Below the pieces are notes generated by a model. It worked only from the letters and a program-made list of their open reading frames with translations. It was not told where the DNA came from and ran no database searches. 64,000 nt of DNA from Acanthosepion lycidas (taxonomy: Eukaryota > Mollusca > Cephalopoda > Sepiida > Sepiidae): positions 112,163,427 to 112,227,426 of the forward strand of contig OZ010571.1 of the NCBI GenBank assembly GCA_963932145.1. The letters are read 5' to 3'. The translations under genes and the position numbers were made by a program. This document shows positions 9,885 through 21,820 of this stretch, piece by piece (position 1 is the stretch's first letter; the number at the start of each line of letters is the position of its first letter).

Positions 9885-12238
9885 CAACAAAGATAACGTC
9901 ACTACACTAATCCTGTCATACATTAGAGTAGAGTACCACATTTACTGCAGCAATATCATCAGTAGCGTACCTACGGAAAGATAGAGCCGACCCTTCATCA
10001 GGTTACATTTTAATTCAGAGTTTTTGTTTTTCCTTGATTGGTTATCACCTCAATGCAAGAATGTTTTACCTTTCACAGGTGTACTTGCATGTAGGTGACA
10101 CTAACAACCTTTTGGCTAATTTCTCTTTGCTGAATTGCAGTTTCACTTTGCTTACATACACAACAAAGAAAATTTAAAATAAATATATAAAATACACTAT
10201 TAATGTGCAATTGTTTTTGCATCAATTAACGTATGATTATGTTACCTACGTGACATGGAATCCTTTTCGATTTCAGTCCATAATTTACAAATTAAACTTT
10301 TAGCGTCTCTTGTTCAGTTAGTGGGAGATATTTTGAGATATTTTTGGTGTCAGTCGGGCTTTTGATTATTTTATTCTATTAATATTATACACGGGTAAAA
10401 TTATACACTCTTACAAATCGTTGTTCAAATACTATTCAAAATCGATTAATTTATACTAAACTTCGTCAGACTTTTTTTTTTTTATCTATCACCTGGCATT
10501 AAATGCCGAACAGGGCCGTGTTGCGTACAAATTACATGTGCTGTGTACTTGTTTGTAGATAGCATATGGTTTTATATAAATCTGGTGAATTCAGTGGAAA
10601 TCCAATTAAACTGCTTTCATGTAATTCATCTGTCCAGAAATGTATGGTTATGACATGATTTCATATCATAATGAAAAGGTAGTTGCGAAGCATCTTGTTA
10701 AAATTAAAAAGTACTTCATTACATCAAAAATCCAAAGAATTTATGGTATATGAAACATGAGTGTACACAGGTTTTAAGCAATCAAATATTTTATGTTTTA
10801 CTCATAATACATTTCAGAAATTGAAAGCATTACTTTATTTTATAATCTTTTATTGCCCGCTTTCTAATTTCAGTTTTAGTATTGATTAAAATGTATCGAT
10901 TTTCATTGAGAATATGTAGTTATGGGATAGAGTGTAGCTGTCATCTTTTCGTTAATTTGAAGTTTTACTTCGAATGGAAGAGTTTGAAAGCAACGTCTAT
11001 CTTCCGATTGGGACAGATGTTTATTTTACGTCTGTGTTACAGGGGATTGTTTGAGTCTAGTAAACAAGAATAAAACATACATGTTGATATTACTTAATAC
11101 AATAAATATCTATTTAGTGGAGTAGAACATCGCATTCTATCTAAGGTTAATTTCCTCAATTTGGCCTTATTTCGAACTTATCTAATTTCCATATATCAGC
11201 GAAGAACAATTTGTAACGCATATTGAAACCGTAGAAGCAAATGAGTAAAAAAAAAAAAAAAAAAAATTGGAAATAAATTGTGTTACATCTCTTCAGTCAT
11301 TTTCTGTTATAAATCTTTTCCCCAGAAAGGAAGAAGAAAATAATATAAAAATACAAATGATGCAAAGACAGTTTTTTTCTTTAATTTTTTTTTTTATATA
11401 GAGGAAAAGATCAAAACCCAGTGTAACAAAGGATTTGATTCATAGGTAGAGGCCATGAAGGAACATCTTTATTACAGTCCGAACACACTGAAGAGATATG
11501 GGTTGTGAAGAGATGAAGGGCAAAGCAGCAATCCAAAAGAGCGTTATTTATTGTAAAATGAATCTGGCAAAGCGTGGTTGAAATGGATGGACGAATATAA
11601 ATAATAAAAGTCTGAGTTGTATTAAAATACACATCTTCAAAATATAAGTCCTCCTGTAAACTTAATATTTCAACACACACAGATAATTAGATAAACATGT
11701 GCAAGCGAGATAGCTAATGATACATTATGATGCGAACACGTGTATATGTTTAGGTAGATAGACAAAAATAGTACCTATCCATGTTAAGTAAAACGACTTT
11801 TATGTGACGTGTCTCTTCAATACGTAGGTGATCATGGCACTCCGCAACTTCCTATCGCTTATGACCCTTAGTAGCGTTTCTCCCTTTGCAAAAATACCCT
11901 CTGTTCAGTCATCGACTTATACAAACTCGTCAGGTAGGTGAGCCGCTCCTCTTTCCTATCTCTCTTGTCTTCAATATTACCTGTGAGGGTTAAGGTTTTC
12001 AATCCCTACTTTCTAATTATATGTCATTTATACGCTTTTATATAAAATATAGGTGCTTTTAGTAATAGTCATATTTGCGTGAAATTTTAGCTTATAAAAT
12101 GAGAGTATATATGTTATAAGCTGGAAAAGATAATCGAACTATGAAAACAGAAATTTATCTGAAAAACAATACCAGAGTCGGGGGTGATCTGCGGAAAATA
12201 AAAAAGTATTTGTATTTGCTACATAAATCTATGTAAAC
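9885..12238. other. Long unassigned AT-rich stretch
   Basis: About 2.3 kb without any gene, RNA or repeat that I recognise. It contains poly(A) at about 11249-11267 and poly(T) at 11385-11395. The small palindrome GGCATTAAATGCC near 10496 is probably chance. Confidence 0.5.
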
Positions 12239-12240
12239 AT

Positions 12241-12690
12241 GTCGCATATTAACCCTTTTGTCTACCTTTTTTTTTTCTAGAGATTCTTCTCTATATGGAA
12301 AATTTATATCTAAATTAAAGGTATAATCTCATTATTTTAAATATGGGAAAGCAAGAAGAATCTTATATGTAAGAAAACAATTTAAGTGGTCGTCGCAAAA
12401 AGAGAATGCGCAATCTAAGAGCAAAACAATTGGGCCATCAAAATGAAGTAAATACAGGGAAGTAACTTATCTGGTTAATGTAGTAACAGAAGGCGAATAA
12501 ATGTAACACAGGAATCCATAAACGGTTAAGAAGAAGAAATTATACGTAACCAAAACGAAGCTAAGTAGTAAGAGATAAGAAAAAATGACCATAGGAACAA
12601 AGAATATTGAACAACAACGACTCTATATGGCACTGAATGCTGGACAGTTTCCTCACAGCTTCCTAGTAACCGCTACTTTGTGGAACCGAC
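12241..12690 (+). repeat. Duplicated segment, copy 1, containing an RTE-like RT fragment
   Basis: Matches 21821-22272 in the same orientation with only a handful of substitutions and small indels (for example TCTTATATG against GGGATCTTATATG). Near its end the + strand encodes LYGTECWTVSSQL, the signature LLYGSECWTISSQ of the RTE-like retrotransposon family whose other 3' ends lie at 15.5, 18.0, 30.7, 31.8, 36.7, 39.9 and 52.7 kb. Weaker homology between the two loci continues to about 12845 / 22445 (shared CATCACTTATTGCGGGAGTA). The unit is either a younger composite repeat or a local duplication. Confidence 0.75.
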
Positions 12691-12849
12691 TCAGGATTCT
12701 TTCTCAACCACGACAATATTAACCTCTTCAAGTCTATGGTTAGCTGTGATACTTCTCATATACCCTCATAAAATGTACGTCTGTTTCATATCACTTATTG
12801 CGGGAGTATGTATATTGGGAGACACGTGTCTACTTTGGTATGCGAATCC

Positions 12850-13735
12850 GGTTAATAAAATGCAAATAAACAAATAAAAGAAATATATGGAGAGAGAGAC
12901 GATAATGTATTAATCCGATAAATGTTGTTGCGAGCCACAAGGATATTGATATTGTATATATGTGATAGTATAATGAAATGCTTGAAAGCATTTCTAGACG
13001 AGTGAATTGTTCGCGTATGCAAAATCTGTATAGAAATCTTAGAGAACTCGAAGTAAAAGGAAGTTACGTGTGTGCGTTTCCCAATAGAACTAGATCATAA
13101 CCTAAGGAAAAAGAGAATAAGACAAAGTATTACAGTCTATTTCTTAGAAAGTATTCTCTGTTAGTGGTTATATAGGAAAGTAAGTGGACTAACTCCATAC
13201 TCTCATTAACCAAATTCCTTCAGTATCTCTGTAATTGGATTGGTTCTTGAGACTTGTATTAGATGAGCATTATTAAAAAAATATGTACCAGAAAATCAAT
13301 AAGAGACTTAAAGAAACAATAATATTTCTTAACGCTGAGTGTTGGGAATTGCATGGTTAGAACATGTGAGCAACAGGGAAGTCTTAAGCTAAATAAGAAC
13401 AATAAGAAAACTTATGCATGGTCTAGTAATAGTTCTTTTTCGGATATATGGAGGACTGATATTTAATTAGATAAATGTTTAAAATATCTTGGCTGAAGTG
13501 TATATATTTTAGATAAATTATGACAATGTCTGTTTTCTTGTTTCCGAGTGCGTACATCTACCATGATTGACATTTAATTTCCATTTCAAAAGTCTGCTCA
13601 GACACATTAGTTTTTTCGTCAACACCAAAAGAGCAAGTTGTGGTTTATCCTCCGACTAAGCTGAGTGCGCCATAGTTTCTTTGTAAGAGAGCATCATCCG
13701 GGGTTCGTCAGTAATTAAAGAAAGTCCCTAAACTT
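12850..13735. other. Unassigned DNA
   Basis: No gene or repeat recognised. Confidence 0.5.
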
Positions 13736-13739
13736 ACTA

Positions 13740-13910
13740 TGACGTGTGACTTGTGACTTGGTGTTAGTAAAATCACTGACGGCTTCTGAATAGTTTCGTC
13801 GACCCAAATTCCCTCTCAAGGTTGACGTCACTCTGCTTCTCCGGCATTGTAAAACGGTGCCACACGATAGGCTCTTCTCCCCGGGCCGATAATATCAAGA
13901 AGTCCAAAAA
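13740..13910 (-). repeat. Truncated SINE body, family S4 (squid/octopus-SINE-like)
   Basis: On the - strand it reads GGCCCGGGGAGAAGAG, GTGGCACCG, TGGGTCGACGAAACTATTC and GAAGCCGTC in that order. This follows the tail layout of tRNA-derived cephalopod SINEs (GGCACC..., GGTAGACGGAAACTG, GAAGCCCGTC). The tRNA head is missing. A copy with a head is at 24050-24250. Confidence 0.45.
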
Positions 13911-14044
13911 ATCATCTCTGTGAAAAATCGATTAAGTTTTATGATGAGAACGCTAATAATCTAAACACATAGTCACACACCCAAATATAGGTGAGCGAGT
14001 GAGGGAGATGTAGACGGTGTTTCATACATGAGTGTGACGTTCAA

Positions 14045-14165
14045 GCTAAGTTAGAGGCATGAAACTGACAATCAACATAGTGTTGATAACTATGTCCACA
14101 TTGTATTTATATAGACACACTAAAGACATTCTGGTATTGAACACCCTTCACATTGTAAATATAGC
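14045..14165 (+). repeat. Dispersed repeat R2, copy 1
   Basis: Aligns with 16270-16400: shared landmarks are AGAGGCRTGAAACTGACAA, ACTATGTC or GCTATGTC, the block ending in ACCCTTCA, and TGTAAAYAT. About 120 bp is recognisable. The identity of the parent element is unknown. Confidence 0.5.
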
Positions 14166-14169
14166 AGAG

Positions 14170-14674
14170 TTTCGATCATTTCTGTTATTCATATCAAAAT
14201 AAAAAGAATTTATATTTACTAAAATTCACAACAAATTCTCCCAGAGCAAGACCCTTCTATTGTAATGCGGTTTGGATGAGGTTTGCGATCCCCTAAACAT
14301 GGGAGAATCGGGTGCTCTATTTCTAAGTGTAGGGTTTACATTCGCGCTCATCCAGATAAATCAGCTAAGACTCATTTGTTTTTTGTTAGATTGTAAAAAC
14401 ATTATTTATAATTACCTCGAATATCATCCGCACTTACGAAATGTGAATAACTCCCTTATTTTTGGTAATTTTCATTCTCAAGGTTGGGGTTGTTGCGAGA
14501 TAAGCTAATCAAATTTTGATTTTAAAATTATATTTTCAAAAGAGTACCAAGCATTTAATAAAATACAAAAAAATGATTTAAAATTTACATTTTCTTGGGG
14601 TAAATTAATACTTGCGATTAGTAACTTTACATTATTTGGGGTAAATAAACAGAAAAAATCCAGCAATTTAAACA

Positions 14675-14706
<32 letters not shown>

Positions 14707-15475
14707 ACAATGGTACAAATAAAAAATATATGGACTTCTAACAAATATCAAAATGTTTTGCCGTTGAAAAAGCCAATATGAAGAAGATAACGATTTTCTA
14801 TTATTATCCAAAGTATTATTGATCAAATTCGATGTTTCGATTTTATAAGCATTTGTTTTTCTCAAGCGGATAAATATTTTCTGTATAAAATCCCATGACA
14901 GGAAATGATTATTGATAATTTTAGCTTATATAAGAAAGAAAGGAACCTGAATTCTCAGATTTAATTCTTCACTTTGATTGAAATGTTTTGCATAACTTAA
15001 ACACGATTCCTTATAGGAGATTTCATGATAAGCGAGCCTGGTTGTGAAATTATCACGAGAAGAATTTTATTTTTGGCTTTTGTTTGCGAATATTAACACG
15101 GTTACATTGATTCTCAAATTTGGAATTTCACTGCCTCTCACAGATTATACCCAAGTAAAAAGTCACATGTTGTACATAATGTTTATGGAAGCTGGAAAGA
15201 AAGGAGTACATATAAAGTGAAACTGATTAGAGAACTCTGCAGATGTAAATAAAAGAAATGATTCACCTTCCCAGGCGGAATCGCTGGAAGTTTCAGGAGA
15301 AAGAAAGAAACGGAAAGAGGAAAGTTTGCAGTAAAGAAAGAATGAATGCTTTCAAGGAAAGAAATGAACAAAGTAATTATTGTAAAGAGAGATGGCAGAA
15401 TTTGCCTATTGCTTCCTCACTATAAATAAACGTTAAAAAGGACATTAAATTTTAATAAGGTCTAAGAAAAATCTC
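14170..15475. other. Unassigned AT-rich DNA with a (GT)n microsatellite
   Basis: The only structured feature is a (GT)n run at about 14676-14702. No coding signal is recognised. Confidence 0.5.
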
Positions 15476-15477
15476 AA

Positions 15478-16106
15478 GTGCATGTTACGTATATTGTATG
15501 TTGCAGAAATCTTCAATTCGATATGATAATAGTCTTGACAGAGGACGGTAAGTGCGGCACTGAGAACCGTAAATGTATTGGGATGGCTAAGGACACATTC
15601 CAAAAGCTGGGCAGAGTACTGCGAGACAGGAGGATTTCTTTGGTAACAAAGAAAAGACTACTGAGCTGTTACGTGATAACTGTCCTTCTTTACGGCAGTG
15701 AATTTTTGACGATTTCCTCAAAGAGGAAGAAGAGACTCGAGGCGACAGAGATGTGGTTCTACAGAAGGATGCTAAGGATATCATGGACCGAGCGTGTGAG
15801 CAACGATGAGGTCTTAGAGAGGTTGCAAACAAGGAGGAGGCTTATACTTAACATCAGGACGAGGGAGATGAAGCGTATGAGATGCATAATGAGGAAGGAG
15901 AGCCTGAAGAACCCGATACTCACATATCGAATAGAGGGAAAGAGACACAAGGGAAACAACGCATCACATACTTGGCAGCCTTAAGCAAGTGGATTATAGA
16001 ACATGGTTTGAGCGAGGAAGCAGATGGAAGGAACGCGTTCTGCAAGGAGTAGAGGGAGGTGGAGAGCGATGATCGCATATGTCCTGAAAGGACATAGCAC
16101 ATAAGA
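15478..16106 (+). pseudogene. RTE-like retrotransposon RT, C-terminal part (168-codon open remnant)
   Basis: An open frame to 15984 encodes TEDGKCGTE, KDTFQKLGRVLRDRRISL, LLYGSEFLTISSKRKKRLEA and TEMWFYRRMLRISWTERVSN. This is the conserved segment after the RT palm in endonuclease-reverse transcriptases of RTE-like LINEs. After one frame disruption near 15984 the tail continues to a Lys-Gly-His-like end at about 16100 (CCTGAAAGGACATAGCACAT), matching the ends of the other copies. Neither the endonuclease nor the catalytic YADD segment is present, so it is a 5'-truncated dead copy. It is the best preserved of nine + strand fragments. Exact clade assignment needs a database comparison. Confidence 0.8.
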
Positions 16107-16109
16107 ATA

Positions 16110-16265
16110 GCATTTAATTTTATTTATGATTCTAACAGTCAGGTTTCGACAGGTACTCTCTACACATCTTCAGTTTTCTCTCGATCGTGGTATGAAACAT
16201 TGCACTGTACTTGCGTAGATTGTTCTTGTCCTACTCTCAGTAACTAGGGATATTTGTTGTCGCAT
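16110..16265. other. Spacer with a CTGAAGA...CGAAAC motif on the - strand
   Basis: On the - strand 16143-16175 reads CTGAAGA, 16 bases, then TGTCGAAACC. This resembles the two conserved boxes of a hammerhead core, but I cannot fold a convincing stem II. Confidence 0.3.
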
Positions 16266-16269
16266 TGAT

Positions 16270-16400
16270 ACACGAAGTCAGAGGCGTGAAACTGACAAGT
16301 CATGCATGCTGAGAGCTATGTCTCCACCTTGCGTCTATAATCGCGCTAAGGACGTTTCAAATATTAAATACCCTTCATCTGTAAACATTCCAAACTTTAG
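16270..16400 (+). repeat. Dispersed repeat R2, copy 2
   Basis: Homologous to 14045-14165; see the shared landmarks there. It is less AT-rich than the first copy, suggesting less decay. Confidence 0.5.
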
Positions 16401-16404
16401 ACAA

Positions 16405-17030
16405 ATATATATGAGATTCTGACTGACACCAAATCGTTTGGGTTTCAATCCGTGCTTGAGGCATTCGGGTGTCTAGTCGCACTGATGAGTTGTGATACAG
16501 CGAAACAGTACTGTCTGCGAATGGCATAATTTAACTTTTGAAAATATATTTTCAATTGAGCACAGTCGAATGACAAACTAATTCTAAAAACAACGACCAC
16601 TTGCGTTAATGCGAAATTCTTTTGTAAAATGAATGGAGCACTTCGGCTGTTTGGCGTTTGTTTACATTTCTATAAACAATACGGTAGATTTGGCCGACTC
16701 ATATATATAACGATAAATTACTAGGTTACAATTATCGAAGACACATTTCGAAATAAAAACAATCACGAGAGCATTATCCCGAATGTAAATAATGATAAAT
16801 AATCATACTAGAAAATTCAAAGAATAGTTTTGAAAATGAATAGTTTTTCAAAGAATAGTTTTGAAAATGAATATGCTTCAGCATTGTTTATCTCTTTACT
16901 TATGATGTGGCGCTGAAAATATTTGGTTCTAAGAGAGGGAAGTTCCTCACTAAATAAATATATTTGAATATTTGATCAGATATTTAGAAATCTGCCGTGT
17001 TGAGAAGATTTCAGTATGCTTATTACATTT
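16405..17030. other. Unassigned DNA with a small local duplication
   Basis: Bases 16823-16872 contain CAAAGAATAGTTTTGAAAAT twice in direct orientation, a recent 32-bp tandem duplication. Otherwise nothing is recognised. Confidence 0.5.
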
Positions 17031-17035
17031 TTACA

Positions 17036-17342
17036 ATATTTACAATGTTAGGTCTGTTATCCTCATCTTTGTTGTCATATTCACAATGTTTTGGTCATTG
17101 TACGCTGCAGCCTTCTCCAGGTGATTAGAATTACGAACCAAACCATTAATTTCACCCACCGGGGTAGATTGTTCTTGTTCCACGTGCTATGCATCTTCCC
17201 AATATGTCAATGTTAGTTACTTCCCTTTTAACTCAACTCTTCAATTTTTTGTTTACCTCTGCTCTAGCCAGGTATTGAACTTACAAATCTTTGCATCAAG
17301 TCACTGGACACTTTTATCCACTGGGGCATCTGTATTTGAGGA
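17036..17342 (-). repeat. tRNA-derived SINE, family S2
   Basis: Paralogue of 4196-4498. On the - strand the head has GATGCCCCAGTGGATAAAAG (A-box region) and AAGTTCAATACC (B-box region). The body has CTGGAGAAGGCTGCAG and CAATGACCAAAACATTGTG, then TTTACAATATTTACAATG repeats at its 3' end, which may be its tail. Confidence 0.65.
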
Positions 17343-17453
17343 CGTCATGTATATGGCAAAAGGATGAGGATTACAGTACGAATATTGTAAATAATTAAAA
17401 TAACTCATTTAAAAAATATAGACATAATCTTTGTACATGTCTATCGATATAGG

Positions 17454-17811
17454 TGTTGTGGATTCCGAGATGAATTCGGTCTCCAAGGAATGAGAAACGC
17501 AATAATTAAATATAAGAAATAAAATGTATTTACACAATCATAAAAAGAGTAATACTGTTAGTAAGTCCAGGAACGTGGTTAGTAGCAAATACAGATAGAT
17601 ATATACAGTCTCGAAGTAGGACTTCCTTAGAGTCTACGTGCTTGTAACTGACTTCTACTAGAGGTTACCTCACAATATCTCTGTTCGTATATTCTCTCAC
17701 TCCCCGTATATCCTCTCACTATCAGACTACCGACTATGGGTATTTAACAGCAGCAGTCCAGGTACATTTGGTAGAGTCCACTTATATGAAAAATGGGTGG
17801 ACCCCATAACA
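17454..17811 (-). mobile_element. Probable solo LTR of an LTR retrotransposon
   Basis: The 358-bp unit starts TGTTGTGG and ends CCATAACA, the short inverted TG...CA termini of LTRs. Flanking 5-mers ATAGG and ATATG agree at four of five positions, consistent with a decayed target duplication. On the - strand there is a TATA-like GTTAAATA in the first quarter and a T/A-rich polyadenylation-like region near the end, so - is the likelier orientation. No adjoining internal retroelement sequence is seen, hence solo. The superfamily (Gypsy or BEL/Pao) cannot be told from the LTR alone. Confidence 0.6.
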
Positions 17812-17814
17812 ATA

Positions 17815-18045
17815 TGTTTATCTATTTATGTAACTGCTTATTTAACAGTATCTGTAAATTTTGATATAAATAGATAATTATAAATGGTCATATGTGATTA
17901 TCTATCATATATACTATATTCGTCCGGAAATGTTCTATATATTTAATATTAGCAAGAGATTAGCTAACTGGAACATTTTATTAGAAATAAAGAAAAGCGG
18001 ACATGCTTTATAACATCGTTCTATCTATATACCATTTATAGTTGT
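17815..18045. other. Unassigned AT-rich spacer
   Basis: Nothing recognised between the LTR and the next LINE fragment. Confidence 0.5.
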
Positions 18046-18049
18046 AGAT

Positions 18050-18360
18050 GTTCCCCACAGATGAAAAAAGAGAATTGGGTCACTATACAAGAATACTGAA
18101 AATGCCATGAGTGAAACATGCGAGAACGAGAAAGTTTTAAGGAAAAGTAAACAAAGGAACACAGAATTAGAATCGAAAGGAAACAGTTGTCATTTCAAAG
18201 ACACATAACGGAGAAAGACGATTTATAGTATTTGATACCCACAGGAGATAATGAATGGAAGCGAGTAAAAAAGAAACAAGTGGTAAGCTCCTTAAGCTGG
18301 TGTTAATGATAAGAAGAAAAGGAACTCAGAACGATCGTAGACACACGAAATTTACTTAGA
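18050..18360 (+). pseudogene. RTE-like retrotransposon 3' end, decayed
   Basis: Follows the layout of the 15.5-kb copy with many stops and frame changes. It has a decayed form of the FWFYRRMLRMPW segment near 18075-18105, then NxxEVLxK, RIRIxRxQLxF and a GHIMxxD-like stretch near 18200. It is too decayed to be translated continuously. Confidence 0.55.
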
Positions 18361-18364
18361 TCTA

Positions 18365-18715
18365 TGAGGTACAGGAAGTTGTGGAGTGCAATGGTCGTCC
18401 ACATCATGAAGGGGGTTAGATACACAAAAGAAAGGAAACAGCTTTATCTGATTAATGATATTGTAGTACTTTTCAATGTACTTGACGCGAACACTCATTT
18501 TAGATTCCATCTAGTGTTCAAAATGGCCAATGAATGCTTCTTCAGGGAATAACGTCGGTTGCAACTTTTAATTATGACCTGGTTTGGAATTTTCCAAGGC
18601 TAAAATCAAGTTGCAAGTGAACAAACATGGGCTTTACTTTTAACAATGCTGAGTGATGCCATGTTTTATAAATGAATAAAAATAATCTTGCAAATGTTAA
18701 GAGGCGCTATTCGAA
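18365..18715. other. Unassigned DNA
   Basis: May include the last bases of the preceding LINE fragment; nothing else is recognised. Confidence 0.45.

Positions 18716-18716
<1 letters not shown>

Positions 18717-18743
<27 letters not shown>
18717..18743. repeat. (TA)n microsatellite
   Basis: Alternating TA, about 27 bp. Confidence 0.95.
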
Positions 18744-18746
<3 letters not shown>

Positions 18747-18839
18747 AAGATTTTAAAGATGAACCTGAAATAATTTACATGAACAGAATATGTGAAATGA
18801 GGCAAAAAATTATTAATGCATAGAGGAATGGGAAAATGA

Positions 18840-19770
18840 GATAGAGAGAGAAAGTTGGAAAAACAAAGAGAGAGAGAAAGTAAGAAAAACAGAGAGAGAG
18901 AGAAAAAAATTGGTAAAAACAAGCAAAGAAAGAGAGAAACAAATTGGGAAAAACAAAGAGAGGGAGAGAAAAGTGGGAAAATCAAAGAGAGGGAGAGAAA
19001 AGTGGGAAAATCAAAGAGAGGGAGAGAAAAGTGGGAAAATCAAAGAGAGGGAGAGAAAAGTGGGAAAATCAAAGAGAGGGAGAGAAAAGTGGGAAAATCA
19101 AAGAGAGGGAGAGAAAAGTGGGAAAATCAAAGAGAGGGAGAGAAAAGTGGGAAAATCAAAGAGAGGGAGAGAAAAGTGGGAAAATCAAAGAGAGGGAGAG
19201 AAAAGTGGGAAAATCAAAGAGAGGGAGAGAAAAGTGGGAAAATCAAAGAGAGGGAGAGAAAAGTGGGAAAATCAAAGAGAGGGAGAGAAAAGTGGGAAAA
19301 TCAAAGAGAGGGAGAGAAAAGTGGGAAAATCAAAGAGAGGGAGAGAAAAGTGGGAAAATCAAAGAGAGGGAGAGAAAAGTGGGAAAATCAAAGAGAGGGA
19401 GAGAAAAGTGGGAAAATCAAAGAGAGGGAGAGAAAAGTGGGAAAATCAAAGAGAGGGAGAGAAAAGTGGGAAAATCAAAGAGAGGGAGAGAAAAGTGGGA
19501 AAATCAAAGAGAGGGAGAGAAAAGTGGGAAAATCAAAGAGAGGGAGAGAAAAGTGGGAAAATCAAAGAGAGGGAGAGAAAAGTGGGAAAATCAAAGAGAG
19601 GGAGAGAAAAGTGGGAAAATCAAAGAGGGAGAGAAAAGTGGGAAAATCAAAGAGAGGGAGAGAAAAGTGGGAAAATCAAAGAGAGGGAGAGAAAAGTGGG
19701 AAAAACAAAGAGAGAGGGAGGGAGAGTGGGAAAAACAAAGAGAGAGGGAGGGAGAGAGAAAATACTTCAT
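18840..19770 (+). repeat. 29-bp purine-rich minisatellite, 26 regular units
   Basis: From 18961 the unit AGGGAGAGAAAAGTGGGAAA + ATCAAAGAG repeats every 29 bp. Twenty-three starts run without change from 18961 to 19599. The next spacing is shortened by 2 bp (start at 19626), followed by units at 19655 and 19684. Looser AAACAAAGAGAGAG units flank the block on both sides (18840-18960, 19700-19770). All but two bases of each unit are purines on the + strand. Because 29 is not a multiple of 3 and no frame contains a stop, all three + frames stay open for 277-327 codons. They encode the same Lys/Arg/Glu-rich 29-residue repeat in different phases. I do not regard it as a gene. Confidence 0.97.
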
Positions 19771-19774
19771 AGAA

Positions 19775-20365
19775 TGAAAGTGAAATTGTTTCATAGAGCG
19801 GAAGATATTTTGAGTATTTCAGATAATATGGGAGGGAGAGAATGTAAAAAGTTGGAAAAGAAAGTCCTTTTCATAGAGAAAAATAAAAAATGACAGAAAT
19901 TGAATATAGGTTTTTGGAAAGAAATAAGCAGAGACAGATGCTTACGTTAGTTAGGCTGAGAAATTTTCAATAAGTTGTAAAAAGAAGTAACAACAAGAGG
20001 GAGATAATGATACCAGCAACCAGAGCGTGAAATTGCTAGGAACATTCCTCCAAACGGAAGGACAAAGATTATATCAGGCGTGACAAGGAGATCAATGAAC
20101 GAAGATAAGGACAAAGATTTTTGAACAGCAAGGCAAGATGATTAAGATGGCGGGAAAAGACAAGGAAAGTTGCTTTCCGATATTTTCTTCTCCTTCAAAG
20201 AATCCGGTTCGATGAGGATACTTTACGCTCATAAACACTCAAATAGAAATATGATTTATTTGACAACATATATACATTGGTTTGCGCATTAACAAAACCA
20301 TAGATGTGGATTTGATAATAAAATTCACCGGTAAAGACACAAATACATACAGGCATCAAAGCACG
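19775..20365. other. Unassigned A/G-rich DNA
   Basis: No gene recognised. Confidence 0.5.

Positions 20366-20405
<40 letters not shown>
20366..20405. repeat. (TA)n microsatellite
   Basis: About 40 bp of alternating TA. Confidence 0.95.
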
Positions 20406-20409
<4 letters not shown>

Positions 20410-20412
<3 letters not shown>

Positions 20413-21435
20413 AATTTTAATTTTTTTTTTTAAAAACTGTACTGCCATTGTCGGTTTATCTCTCTATACCTTGGAGAAATGGACTCCGCCATATGACGTA
20501 ATGGGTAAATATATAGTTTAACTCTGACAAACATGACACAGGGACGTAGTTTTACATCCTGTGACCGCGGAATGATTATAGGAACAGAATGATGGGACAA
20601 ATTATTTCCACGATGGCAGTGCTCTAGGATTCTTTAAGACGTGTATACTAGTAATATATAAATTCCACACAGACATCATTGTCATGGTAAATCAACATCC
20701 AACAGGTTGTAATTCAGCCACTGGACCTCCGGCCATTGAGATGCATAAGGACCATTTCAGGACTAAGATAATTGTATCAAGTCACATCCCAATGACCCGC
20801 CGCTGACTTTCAGCTTATCTGTCAGCACACTGTAGAGCGCCCACTATATACCCTGAGGTTTAATCATTGTCGGCGAACAGTAATATTATTGATGATACCA
20901 AACCGTTTGTATACCCTATGAAACGTCTAATATAGACCGGAGAGGCGCTAACTGCATATCAGTTGGTTAGACAATTTATATTTCGAGATACTTCGAAGAT
21001 ATTACCATATACCTCTGAAGAAGATGATTTCAGCAGACACATTCAATAGATTGCTCAGCAAGTTGGCTCAACCACCAAGATGTCTAAGCTGTTGTAGTGT
21101 GTAAAGGTGTTATGTATTGCGCGGAGTTCGTAACGGATATTCATAAGACCTAAACTCTTGATAGATATGGAATAAATAGGTTGTTCCTTGCGACGTTTTA
21201 TTTTTGGTCTTTACCATGTTTACTCTTTGTGATTTTTTGTATAATTAAATCAGTTGCACTTCCGTCGTCATATTCTACGGACATGGATCTGCTTTCAACA
21301 TCGCACGATTTCCGGATATTATATAAGTTTTTACTTTTGCTAGATTTAAAACAACATTGAAACTTGAACTAGCATTATATACATCCCTGAAGCAGTATTC
21401 CAAAATCTATCTATCATTTATAACTCTGGAACATG
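20410..21435. other. Unassigned DNA of slightly higher GC
   Basis: Bases 20550-21150 are somewhat less AT-rich than their surroundings, but no protein domain, RNA gene or repeat was recognised. Confidence 0.45.
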
Positions 21436-21439
21436 ATTA

Positions 21440-21660
21440 TATACATATGCTCGCACAATGAGCCCCAGCTGTACTGGGTATGACGATAAACTACACCCTG
21501 CAAGCTCGGGAGATTTATTTTAGTGTGAAACCACCCTTTAATTACTGTTGTTCCCATGTACACTCTGGTAACATCTGTTAGGATACCAGCTACGGGCAAA
21601 TAGTTAACCCCAAAACTGGGGTCAAAAAACGATGAAAATATAAAAGATTTTATAGTAGAA
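21440..21660 (+). repeat. Dispersed repeat R1, copy 1
   Basis: Aligns with 32920-33150: shared are CTGGGTATG, the block CCTTTTAATTGCTGTTATTC (here CCTTTAATTACTGTTGTTCC), GGTAACATCTGTTAGGATAC against GGGAGTAGTAGAACTTAAGA, and TTTTATAGTAGAA at the end. The parent element is unknown. Confidence 0.5.
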
Positions 21661-21820
21661 ATACTATCAGGACATTTTCATAAAAAAACAACAATAATAG
21701 CAATGCATTTCTTCAATAAATAAAACAGGACCAGCAATACATTTTTGTAAAAGAAATTACTAATGCTTCCAGGAAAATTAACATTTAGCATTATTTTTGA
21801 GACGTTAGTTATACATACAA

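Noticed and set aside
15478..15984. 168-codon + frame as a host gene
   Set aside because: Its motifs are those of RTE-like retrotransposon reverse transcriptases; it lacks catalytic parts and has decayed paralogues throughout the window.
18961..19710. CRISPR array
   Set aside because: The regular 29-bp period has no spacers; units are contiguous. The sequence is also clearly eukaryotic.
18855..19893. Three overlapping forward open frames of 277-327 codons as protein genes
   Set aside because: They are the same 29-bp tandem repeat read in three phases; a 29-bp unit without stops keeps every frame open. No start context, introns or non-repeat domain supports a gene.
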